A stretch of DNA of 16,301 nucleotides from Candidatus Brocadiaceae bacterium (GTDB taxonomy: Bacteria; Planctomycetota; Brocadiia; Brocadiales; Bathyanammoxibiaceae), in assembly GCA_030018855.1 (NCBI GenBank), contig JASEHG010000024.1, forward strand, positions 1 through 16,301, in the 5' to 3' direction. Shown here one piece after another: positions 7,009 to 13,084 of the stretch. Position 1 is the stretch's first letter. Each line of letters starts with the position of its first letter. Position numbers and translations under genes: made by a program. The notes beneath the pieces are model-generated. The model worked only from the letters and a program-made list of their open reading frames with translations, did no database searches and was not told the origin of the DNA.

Positions 7009-7070
7009 GGGATAGGGAGTAGGGAAAAGAGAAAAGATTGCTACCCCCTACACCCTACCCCCTACACCCT
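6992..7070. repeat. Inverted repeat of TAGGG/CCCTA units across the CrtI-like stop codon
   Basis: The left arm (6992-7022) and right arm (7040-7070) are 31 nt long and match at about 27 positions, with an A/G-rich loop between. Both arms are tandem variants of TAGGGNGTAGGGGG. The element overlaps the 3' end of the upstream gene: the terminal residues LGSRG and the TAG stop are read from the left arm. The right arm ends 22 bp before the radical SAM start. It shares the core TAGGGGGTAGGG with the repeat at 961-1077. Confidence 0.75.
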
Positions 7071-7092
7071 AATTAAAGAGGAGGTAAGTTAT

Positions 7093-8544
7093 ATGAAAAA
7101 GATGCTCCTGATTAACCCTCATCCGCCAGGACGCCACGGGGAGGAGAGTATCCATGTCATCGTCCAGATGCCCTTGAACCTGGCTTACATCGCCGCCCTC
7201 ACACCAGGGGATTGGGAGTTTGACGTCGTTGACGAGAACATAGAACTCGCCCTGGACGAAAAGGAACAGGAGATAACTTTTGAGCCTCCCGACCTGGTGG
7301 CCATCACGGCACTGACCTATCAGGCCCCAAGGGCCTACAGGATCGCCATGGCCTGCAGGAAGCGCGGCATACCTGTCATCATGGGTGGTATCCATGCCTC
7401 CGTCTGCTCTGAGGAGGCCGTCCAGTACGTGGACGCCGTTATAACAGGCGAGGCGGAGACCGTCTGGCCAGAGGTAATCAGGGACTTTGAGCAGGGACAG
7501 CTGAAAAAGATATACAACGGCGGCCTGCCCCCTCTTTCTACGTTGAAAAAAGTCTACCCCGACAGAGAACTCCTGAAGAAGAAGTACGGCTACAAGTTTT
7601 CCTCCATAATCACCACCAAGGGCTGTCCCAACCGGTGCGACTTCTGCAGTGTACCTACCTTCCAGGGGCAGAAATTCAGGGAAAGACCCTATGAGGACGT
7701 CCTGGACGAGATGGCCGCTACGGACTACAAAGGTCTGATGTTCGCCGAAGATAATTTCTACGGGCACAGCGTAAAGTCTGCTGAACGGGCCAAAAACCTC
7801 TTCAGGGGTATGATAGACAGGAACCTGGGCAAGAACTGGTTGGGCTTCACTGCCCTGAACATCGGCCTTGACCCTGAGGTCCTACAGCTTATGACTAAAT
7901 CGGGCTGTTTTGGATTCCTTGTGGGTATTGAGTCCACCAACGAGCAGGTCCTTCAGAAGATGAACAAGAAGGTCAACCTCAGGCTGGGGACTACGAGTTA
8001 CAAGGACTGCATAAAGAAGGTCCACGACGCAGGCCTGATTGTCTGGGGTTCGGTGGTATTCGGTGCTGACGGAGACGACAAGGACTCCTTTAAGAGGATG
8101 GTGGACTTTATCCTGGACTGCCAGGTAGATATCCTCACCTACGGCCTAGATTGCCCATTTCCCAAGACCCCGTTATTCTACAGGTTAGATGCCGAAAGGA
8201 GACTCTTCAGGAAGAATTTCCCCTGGGACTGGCAGTACTATGAGACCGCACACATAGTCCACCGCCTCGTGGATATGACACTGGATGATTTTGTTAACGG
8301 CATGCAGTACGTTTACGACCATCTCTATGCCGGAGACAATCTCAGGATGCGTTTCAAGAATTCCATTAAGGCCACAGGCAATCCCCGCAACTCCATGTTT
8401 GCCCTGAGGGTAAGCCAGGATTGGGACCGGGTCTTCAAACAGGTGCTGGAGAACCTCCACAAGCTACAGGAATCAGGGGATTATTATAAGGATTGTTATA
8501 AAGAGACCGGTAAGACTGCCGTCTCTCTTTCAGGCACTGCTTAG
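7093..8544 (+). CDS. B12-binding-domain radical SAM enzyme
   Basis: A 483-aa protein with two recognisable parts. Residues about 1-150 form a cobalamin-binding-like Rossmann domain (LLINPHPPG, MPLNLAYIAAL, VDEN, ITALTYQAPRAYRIAMACRKRG, GGIHASVCSEEA, ITGEAE). The DxHxxG cobalt-ligand motif is absent, as in many BchE/HpnR-type members. Residues about 170-400 are a radical SAM core with the [4Fe-4S] motif C178-x3-C182-x2-C185 (GCPNRCDFCSV), followed by MFAEDNF and GFLVGIES strands. These enzymes perform radical methylation, cyclisation or C-C chemistry. Being last in the ACP/KS/CrtI operon, it is the best candidate here for a radical step on the acyl chain, for example ring formation; this is inference. 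It has a good ribosome binding site (GAGGAGGT) and a branched palindrome 5 bp after its stop. Confidence 0.92.
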   Translation: MKKMLLINPHPPGRHGEESIHVIVQMPLNLAYIAALTPGDWEFDVVDENIELALDEKEQEITFEPPDLVAITALTYQAPRAYRIAMACRKRGIPVIMGGIHASVCSEEAVQYVDAVITGEAETVWPEVIRDFEQGQLKKIYNGGLPPLSTLKKVYPDRELLKKKYGYKFSSIITTKGCPNRCDFCSVPTFQGQKFRERPYEDVLDEMAATDYKGLMFAEDNFYGHSVKSAERAKNLFRGMIDRNLGKNWLGFTALNIGLDPEVLQLMTKSGCFGFLVGIESTNEQVLQKMNKKVNLRLGTTSYKDCIKKVHDAGLIVWGSVVFGADGDDKDSFKRMVDFILDCQVDILTYGLDCPFPKTPLFYRLDAERRLFRKNFPWDWQYYETAHIVHRLVDMTLDDFVNGMQYVYDHLYAGDNLRMRFKNSIKATGNPRNSMFALRVSQDWDRVFKQVLENLHKLQESGDYYKDCYKETGKTAVSLSGTA

Positions 8545-8549
8545 AAGTT

Positions 8550-8609
8550 GTAGGGGCGTATTGTTCGCTATTATGCGAATCTGCCTAAGGCATGGCAATA
8601 CGCCCCTAC
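8550..8609. repeat. Branched palindromic element after the radical SAM gene
   Basis: GTAGGGGCGTATTG (8550-8563) and CAATACGCCCCTAC (8596-8609) pair perfectly over 14 bp. Inside are two further hairpins, TTCGC/GCGAA (8564-8568, 8575-8579) and TGCCT-A-AGGCA (8582-8592), so the single strand can fold as a three-way junction. The outer arm starts with the TGTAGGGGC module also seen at 11453, 14122 and 16286. No T run follows, so it is a repeat that could protect the 3' end of the lipid-operon message rather than a textbook terminator. Confidence 0.75.
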
Positions 8610-8652
8610 CGCGGCCCCTCTAATAACCACTCTTAAAGGAGCTTACGTCTGG

Positions 8653-8712
8653 TGCAAATCTTTGCATGAGGCCCGATTTTGCTATTGACTTTTGGTTTTT
8701 ATTCGCTAAACT
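8653..8712 (+). promoter_or_regulatory. Possible distal promoter with upstream palindrome
   Basis: TTGACT (8685-8690), 16 nt and TAAACT (8707-8712) make a moderate sigma70 site (5/6 and 4/6). A palindrome TGCAAA-TC-TTTGCA (8653-8666) lies 18 bp before the -35, where an activator could bind. It would add about 150 nt of leader relative to the stronger promoter at 8838. Between 8713 and 8837 I find no gene or recognised RNA, only an ATCACA/TGTGAT inverted pair (from about 8776) of unclear meaning. Confidence 0.35.
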
Positions 8713-8837
8713 ATCCGTGCTTCTCAGTGAGGAGGGAGGCCAATAGCCATCTACCTAAAAGGCAGGAGGTTCAGTATCACAGGGGCCGCGCCTACGGTAC
8801 TTGTGATTCGGTGGAGTTGTCTGTACGAAATGCGGGC

Positions 8838-8865
8838 TTGAAATTTCCATTTAGAATGCTATAAA
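8838..8865 (+). promoter_or_regulatory. Main candidate promoter of the respiratory operon
   Basis: TTGAAA (8838-8843), a 16-nt spacer and TATAAA (8860-8865), preceded by TGC as an extended -10, score 5/6 at both boxes. Transcription would begin near 8872, giving a leader of about 100 nt that holds two hairpins and a hairpin over the ribosome binding site. Confidence 0.55.
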
Positions 8866-8893
8866 ATACAACATCCTTCTCCTAATAGACGTA

Positions 8894-8945
8894 GGGCACG
8901 GTTTTAACCCTGCCCAATATGGACAGACCTTTAGGTCTGCCCATA
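8894..8945 (+). repeat. Tandem leader hairpins before the flavoprotein gene
   Basis: The first hairpin (8894-8915) pairs GGGCA with TGCCC and GGTT with AACC around a TT loop, with one C/C mismatch. The second (8918-8945) pairs TATGG with CCATA and CAGACCT with AGGTCTG, also around TT with one mismatch. Neither is followed by a T run. Both look like short palindromic repeat modules, and both would be transcribed from the 8838 promoter. Confidence 0.6.
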
Positions 8946-8953
8946 CTACGTAC

Positions 8954-8966
8954 ACCTCTTGGAGGT
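8954..8966 (+). promoter_or_regulatory. Hairpin that includes the ribosome binding site of the flavoprotein gene
   Basis: The Shine-Dalgarno GGAGGT (8961-8966) lies 5 nt before the ATG at 8972. Five of its bases (GAGGT) are complementary to ACCTC at 8954-8958 with a TTG loop. The small stem could lower initiation unless opened. It may also be chance. Confidence 0.35.
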
Positions 8967-8971
8967 AGGCG

Positions 8972-10873
8972 ATGGCTCACGAGGATAGGTTTACCATAGA
9001 TTTAGGACAGCCTGAACTCAATATAAACATCCTGCCACGTCTTGCTATCCGCTATAAAGGTTCCTTCCAAAAGCTCCTCTCAGAAAGAAAATACAAAGCA
9101 GACGTTGCCAATGACCTACAATGGTTCCACAAAAACGTACCCTGCCGTGAGGCCTGTCCTGTAGGGACTAATGCCAGGGCCTATGTCACGGCCATTGCTA
9201 AGGGGGATTACCAGGAGGCCTACCTTGTAGCTCGTGAAAACAACCCCTTTGTATCTGTCTGCGGTAAGATTTGTAATGCCCCCTGTGAACCTGTCTGCAC
9301 CAGGAGTAAGCTGGACGAACCGGTGTCCATTAGGGCCCTGAAAGGGTTTGCGGTAGAAAAAAACCGTCTGGGCACCAGAGAGGTCTACCAGTGGCTCAAT
9401 AAAAAGAAGGGGAAGGTGTCGCTTGCTGGAAAGGCAGAAGTTCCTAATATAGCAATAGTTGGAGCAGGGCCTGCGGGCCTGTCTGCCGCACACGACCTCG
9501 CTCTTATGGGTTACAAGGTGAAACTACTGGAGGCCTCCAGCCAGCCTGGTGGTATGTTGAACAACGCCATCCCCGCCTTCAGGCTAGACAGAGAGGCAGT
9601 AAAAAGAGACATAGAAGGCATCCTCTCGCTGGGTATGGAATTAGAGATTAACACCAGGTGTGGAGAGGACTTCGGTATAGATGAGCTCAGGCAGAAGTAC
9701 GATGCCGTACTCTTAGCCGCCGGCTTACAGAAGGGTAGGTCCCTGGACGTGCCTGGCATGGAACTAGCAGGGGTATCTCAGGGGCTGGATTTCCTCAAAG
9801 AAGTGGCCTCCAGGGGGAGGGCCTCATTGGGGACGAAGGTTGTGGTAGTGGGCGGGGGTAGTATGGCTGTAGAGGTGGCCCGTACTGCACGGCGATTAGG
9901 GGTATGGAATACAAAGGTAACTGTGGTCTCTTACGAGGCATCCAGGGGTACGAAGCCCGGAAAGCCGGGGCAAGAGATGACAGCAGAGGATACGGAGATT
10001 GCTGAGGCCCTACAAGAAGGGGTGGTATTCTATCCAGGGCTTGGTCCTAGACGCATATTGGGAGAAGGCGGCAGGGTAACGGGTCTGGAACTGGTCCCGG
10101 TTGTGGCACTAGACCGTGACGGGGGAGGGCGATATAAACCTGTCTTTGGGCAAAACGGTTCCAGCGTTATAGAGGCAGACACGGTACTCCTGGCGATTGG
10201 CCAGGAGCCTGATACTGCCCTTCTCCAGAATACGAATTGTGGGGTGCGGATTGCGGAATCCCGCATCCTGCATTCCGAATTCCGCATTCCTGGGGCGGAT
10301 GGGGTCTTTGTCTGTGGTGACCTGGCTGGTGCTGGGCATGTAGTGGAGGCGGTTGCCTCCGGGCAGAAGGCCGCCCTTGCCATCCATAATTACCTGGAAG
10401 GCAAGGGTTCTCTTGGACTAGGCGAACTGCGCCCTGTAGTACCCGTCCACCACCACGAGAAATCGGACACCTTTACCAAACGGCTTACGATAGGTCGGAT
10501 TCTGCCTCCAATAGCACCCACAGATGCCAGGCTCAGGGGTATGGACCCCGTGGAAGGGAGTTATTCTGAGAAGGTTGCCAGGAGGCAGGCGGAGAGGTGC
10601 CTGGACTGTACGGTAAGCCCAATGATAGGGCCCTACCATCCTTGCACCGCCTGTGGCGACTGTCTGGACGTCTGCCCTACAGAGTGTCTTTCTTTAAGGT
10701 TCATGAATAATAAAGACCTCAGTTTTGGTGACAGTTGCATAGAGGAGGCTGAGGGAGAAGGCCCCTGGGTGGGGTTAATTATAAATGAAGAGGAGTGTGT
10801 CCACTGCGGGGCCTGCGCCGAGGCCTGCTGGTCGGATGCCATATACATGGTAAAGTTCAAAGAGATGGAATAG
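8972..10873 (+). CDS. GltD-like FAD/NAD(P) oxidoreductase with C-terminal 2[4Fe-4S] ferredoxin domain
   Basis: A 633-aa iron-sulfur flavoprotein of the glutamate-synthase small-subunit/NfnB type. The N-terminal domain has the cysteine set C58, C62, C97, C101, C105, C109 (PCREACPVG, VCGKICNAPCEPVC) for [4Fe-4S] clusters. An FAD motif GAGPAG sits at 164-169 and a second dinucleotide motif GGGSMA at 294-299. The tail adds a ferredoxin domain: C558/C561/C564/C568-P and C609/C612/C615/C619, the last followed by Trp instead of Pro. It should move electrons between NAD(P)H, FAD and iron-sulfur centres. No GltB large subunit is present; instead it heads a Rieske/cytochrome b operon, so a link between the NAD(P) pool and the quinone pool or complex is inferred. 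Residues 426-439 are encoded by a palindromic repeat. No signal peptide is seen, so it is cytoplasmic. Confidence 0.92.
   Translation: MAHEDRFTIDLGQPELNINILPRLAIRYKGSFQKLLSERKYKADVANDLQWFHKNVPCREACPVGTNARAYVTAIAKGDYQEAYLVARENNPFVSVCGKICNAPCEPVCTRSKLDEPVSIRALKGFAVEKNRLGTREVYQWLNKKKGKVSLAGKAEVPNIAIVGAGPAGLSAAHDLALMGYKVKLLEASSQPGGMLNNAIPAFRLDREAVKRDIEGILSLGMELEINTRCGEDFGIDELRQKYDAVLLAAGLQKGRSLDVPGMELAGVSQGLDFLKEVASRGRASLGTKVVVVGGGSMAVEVARTARRLGVWNTKVTVVSYEASRGTKPGKPGQEMTAEDTEIAEALQEGVVFYPGLGPRRILGEGGRVTGLELVPVVALDRDGGGRYKPVFGQNGSSVIEADTVLLAIGQEPDTALLQNTNCGVRIAESRILHSEFRIPGADGVFVCGDLAGAGHVVEAVASGQKAALAIHNYLEGKGSLGLGELRPVVPVHHHEKSDTFTKRLTIGRILPPIAPTDARLRGMDPVEGSYSEKVARRQAERCLDCTVSPMIGPYHPCTACGDCLDVCPTECLSLRFMNNKDLSFGDSCIEEAEGEGPWVGLIINEEECVHCGACAEACWSDAIYMVKFKEME
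10246..10285. repeat. Inverted repeat in frame inside the GltD-like gene
   Basis: GCGGATTGCGGAAT (10246-10259) and ATTCCGAATTCCGC (10272-10285) are inverted copies matching at 12 of 14 positions. The element encodes residues 426-439 (RIAESRILHSEFRI), placed where relatives have the short strand before the PGVFAGGD motif, here PGADGVFVCGD. The 14-mer TTCCGAATTCCGCA (10273-10286) recurs at 11434-11447 in the intergenic repeat. Confidence 0.7.
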
Positions 10874-10888
10874 GGAGAAAAATGTTTT

Positions 10889-11392
10889 ATGTTTAAACCA
10901 GTGGCGAAGGCTGAGGCTATAGACCCGAAGAAGATTGCCCGTAGGGAGGCTATCCGAAAGGGCCTCTTCTGGGCCTGTTGGGGGGTCTTCATTGGGTTTG
11001 CCGGGATATTAGGGGCAAGCATAGTGAGGTTTGCGTATCCCAGGATAGTCTTTGAGCCCTCCAGTATATTTAAAGCCGGTAAACCGGACGACTACAAGGT
11101 AGGTTCGGTTGCGCTTATCCATGGTAGAGGGGTCTTTGTGATAAGGACGGAAAAGGGATTCTATGCCCTATCAGCCAAGTGTACCCATTTGGGATGCCAG
11201 CCCATCTGGTATGAGGACCAGCAGGTCTTCAAGTGTCCGTGTCATGGCGCCCGTTTTGATAAGGAAGGTATTAACTTTGCCGGTCCAGCCCCCCTGCCAT
11301 TGCCCAGGTTCCACCTGAGCCTCTCCCCGGATGGCCGTTTACTGGTAGATAAGTCAACAAACGTGGGTATGGACTTCTTCCTGGAGGCATGA
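10889..11392 (+). CDS. Rieske [2Fe-2S] protein of a bc-type complex
   Basis: A 167-aa protein with a twin-basic start (KKIARREAIRKG), one membrane helix at about 24-46 and a Rieske domain. The two cluster-binding boxes are CTHLGC (Cys98, His100, Cys103) and CPCHG (Cys116, Cys118, His119). Cys98, His100, Cys116 and His119 bind the cluster; Cys103 and Cys118 form the disulfide of high-potential Rieske proteins. The FAGPAPLPLPRFHL proline loop follows. It accepts the first electron of quinol oxidised at the Qo site. It is the qcrA/petC equivalent, 15 bp after the flavoprotein and upstream of both halves of cytochrome b. The ATG at 10882 is rejected because it meets a stop after four codons. Confidence 0.95.
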   Translation: MFKPVAKAEAIDPKKIARREAIRKGLFWACWGVFIGFAGILGASIVRFAYPRIVFEPSSIFKAGKPDDYKVGSVALIHGRGVFVIRTEKGFYALSAKCTHLGCQPIWYEDQQVFKCPCHGARFDKEGINFAGPAPLPLPRFHLSLSPDGRLLVDKSTNVGMDFFLEA

Positions 11393-11404
11393 AAAGGGCG
11401 TGGA

Positions 11405-11448
11405 GTGCGGAGTACGGGATTCTGGACTCCGCCTTCCGAATTCCGCAC
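11405..11448. repeat. Inverted repeat between the Rieske and cytochrome b genes, first element
   Basis: GTGCGGA (11405-11411) and TCCGCAC (11442-11448) form the ends. It is of the same family as the in-gene repeat at 10246-10285, sharing TTCCGAATTCCGCA. It lies 12 bp after the Rieske stop. Confidence 0.6.
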
Positions 11449-11456
11449 AGTTGTAG

Positions 11457-11477
11457 GGGCAGGGCTTGCCCCTGCCC
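11457..11477. repeat. Inverted repeat between the Rieske and cytochrome b genes, second element
   Basis: GGGCAGGG (11457-11464) and CCCTGCCC (11470-11477) form an 8-bp stem with a 5-nt loop, within the TGTAGGGGC family (TGTAGGGGC at 11453-11461). It ends 25 bp before the cytochrome b start, and the in-frame stop at 11479-11481 directly follows it. Confidence 0.6.
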
Positions 11478-11502
11478 ATAAGAAAGGCGAGGTAAGATTG
11501 GA

Positions 11503-12123
11503 ATGAAGTGGGTACCGTTAGGCCTTGTGAGATATACCGTCTGTCTGGGCGGGCTCAGTGTGTTCTTCTTCCTGTTATGCATCCTCACCGGGCCATTCCT
11601 GATGCTTTATTATGTGCCTGACGTGAACCGTGCCCATGCCGACGTGATGGATATTATGCAGGTAGTGCCCTTTGGGGCCTTTGTCAGGAACGTCCACCGC
11701 TGGTCGGCCTGTCTTATGATTGTCTGCGTACCCGCACACATGACCAGGGTATTCCTTCAGGCCGCATATAAGCCCCCGCGCCAGCTCAACTGGCTGGTAG
11801 GGATTACGCTGCTAATCCTTACCTATCTCATGTGTTTCACGGGCTACATGCTCCCCTGGGACCAGGAGGCCTACTGGGGCGCCACCATCGGGGCCACCAT
11901 GGCGGAGAACTCCCCTTTCCTTGGGGCAAAAGGACCCTTTAGCGTACTTCCGCCAGATAAGGACATACATTACATAATGCTGGGTGGTACCGTGTTAGAC
12001 CAACCGACGCTCAGCCGTTTCTTTTTCGCGCACTGTATCGCTATCCCAGGTGCCCTCGCAGGGTTAATGGGATTCCACTTTTTCAATATCCACAGGGCCG
12101 GTGGTATGTCGGGCCCATTATAA
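11503..12123 (+). CDS. petB: Cytochrome b, N-terminal half (b6-like, four helices, two hemes b)
   Basis: A 206-aa membrane protein aligned along its length with cytochrome b6. Four transmembrane segments are visible. Heme b ligands are His65 and His79 (13 residues between) in helix B, and His177 and His192 (14 between) in helix D; the 14-residue spacing is that of b6-type proteins rather than mitochondrial cytochrome b. The GYMLPWDQEAYWG Qo-side segment is intact. Odd points: it lacks about 20-30 residues of N-terminal surface helix, and an in-frame stop at 11479 rules out extension. The position of the b6 heme c(n) cysteine is Phe22, with Cys26 one turn further. It carries electrons across the membrane between Qo and Qi sites. 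The next gene encodes the other half, 14 bp downstream. Confidence 0.93.
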   Translation: MKWVPLGLVRYTVCLGGLSVFFFLLCILTGPFLMLYYVPDVNRAHADVMDIMQVVPFGAFVRNVHRWSACLMIVCVPAHMTRVFLQAAYKPPRQLNWLVGITLLILTYLMCFTGYMLPWDQEAYWGATIGATMAENSPFLGAKGPFSVLPPDKDIHYIMLGGTVLDQPTLSRFFFAHCIAIPGALAGLMGFHFFNIHRAGGMSGPL

Positions 12124-12137
12124 CCAGGGAACAACCT

Positions 12138-12938
12138 ATGGCAGAAAAGATCGTTGAAGAAGGACCAGTAACCGCAGAGGGCAAAGAAAAGCTGAGACTC
12201 CTCACAGTGGTGAGGGGTGAGACCCTGCGGAATAGGGACATCTACGAGAGACCTCCCAAGTACGAACTCTTCTTCCCCAATTTCGTGATGAAGGAGTTGT
12301 GCGTGGGATTGGCCTTCCTAATAATTATCTTTATGTGGGCCTACTTTAAGGATTCGCCCCTTTACGAGTTGTCTGACCCCGCTGAGACACCTTCACACAT
12401 AAAGGCCGCATGGTACTTTGTGGGATTACAGGAGATGCTGGCCTATTTTGACCCCTATCTGGCAGGGGTGATTATCCCCTCCATGATACTGGCCGGGCTT
12501 TATCTGATACCCTTTATTGACCCAGACCCGGTGAAGGGGATAGGCCGTTTTGCCTTCAAGGAGAGGAAGTTCGCCATCGGCTGTTTCCTGGGGGGGGTTG
12601 CCATGTGGTATGGCCTCCTCCTGGTGGGCTGGTTCTTCAGGGGACCTTACTGGAGCTTCTACTGGCCGTGGGAGGACCACTCGGTAGTGAAGGCCACGGA
12701 AGTAGCCCTCTGGAGCTTCCCCCTCCCAGCAGGGATAGCCTTCCTCGTGTGTTATGGGATGTTGGTGCTTATCCTCCCCGCCGTTATCTTCCAGAACTTC
12801 TTCTTCCGGCTGGGGTTGATAAGATACCTTATCACGTTTAACCTCTTTGCGGTCATGTGTTTCGTACCCATCAAGATACTTCTGAGAAGCGCATTTAGTG
12901 TGAAATATATACTTGTAACACCATGGTTCAACATTTAA
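12138..12938 (+). CDS. petD: Cytochrome b, C-terminal half (subunit IV-like)
   Basis: A 266-aa protein completing the split cytochrome b. A hydrophilic N-terminus (1-50) is followed by membrane segments at about 53-71, 104-125, 145-167, 190-222 and 230-250, more than the three of plant subunit IV. The Qo motif normally PEWY reads AAWY (90-93), in AAWYFVGLQEMLAYFDP; the nearest acid is Glu99. The DPDPVKGIGRFAFKERKFA stretch is typical of this bacterial subfamily. It forms part of the quinol-oxidising site with the N-terminal half and the Rieske protein. Its stop codon is 3 bp before a MITE-like insertion. Family is certain; a change in Qo proton handling is inference. Confidence 0.92.
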   Translation: MAEKIVEEGPVTAEGKEKLRLLTVVRGETLRNRDIYERPPKYELFFPNFVMKELCVGLAFLIIIFMWAYFKDSPLYELSDPAETPSHIKAAWYFVGLQEMLAYFDPYLAGVIIPSMILAGLYLIPFIDPDPVKGIGRFAFKERKFAIGCFLGGVAMWYGLLLVGWFFRGPYWSFYWPWEDHSVVKATEVALWSFPLPAGIAFLVCYGMLVLILPAVIFQNFFFRLGLIRYLITFNLFAVMCFVPIKILLRSAFSVKYILVTPWFNI

Positions 12939-12941
12939 GAG

Positions 12942-13072
12942 GAGACCGCTGAAAAACATGCGCAGTGTCATTCTGAGGGAGCGAAGCGACCGAAGAATCT
13001 CAGTTGAAACGGGAGATTCTTCGCTTCGCTCAGAATGACAGGACGTATCATTGAGACTTTTGCAGAGGTCTC
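12942..13072. mobile_element. MITE-like element with terminal inverted repeats and 5-bp target duplication
   Basis: A 131-bp non-coding element. Its ends GAGACCGCTGAAAAA (12942-12956) and TTTTGCAGAGGTCTC (13058-13072) are inverted copies matching at 13 of 15 positions. It is flanked by perfect direct repeats AAGAG (12937-12941 and 13073-13077), the expected target-site duplication. Inside, a second inverted pair begins TGTCATTCTGAG at 12966 and ends at 13040, a module seen in many bacterial genomes. It sits between cytochrome b C-terminal half and the hexaheme gene. No transposase is present, so movement would depend on one elsewhere. Confidence 0.8.
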
Positions 13073-13084
13073 AAGAGACTAAAA

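Noticed and set aside
7069..7767. Open frame of 232 codons on the minus strand
   Set aside because: It lies wholly opposite the radical SAM gene, has no family motif, and reflects codon bias of the real gene.
8713..8837. tRNA, riboswitch or other known RNA
   Set aside because: No cloverleaf, T-loop or recognised aptamer core was found by eye; only weak inverted pairs.
8679..8864. Open frame of 61 codons in the gap before the respiratory operon
   Set aside because: No ribosome binding site or recognisable motif, and it overlaps both promoter candidates.
11393..11502. Frameshifted N-terminal part of cytochrome b upstream of 11503
   Set aside because: The region is made of two repeat elements and shows no cytochrome b-like residues in any frame.
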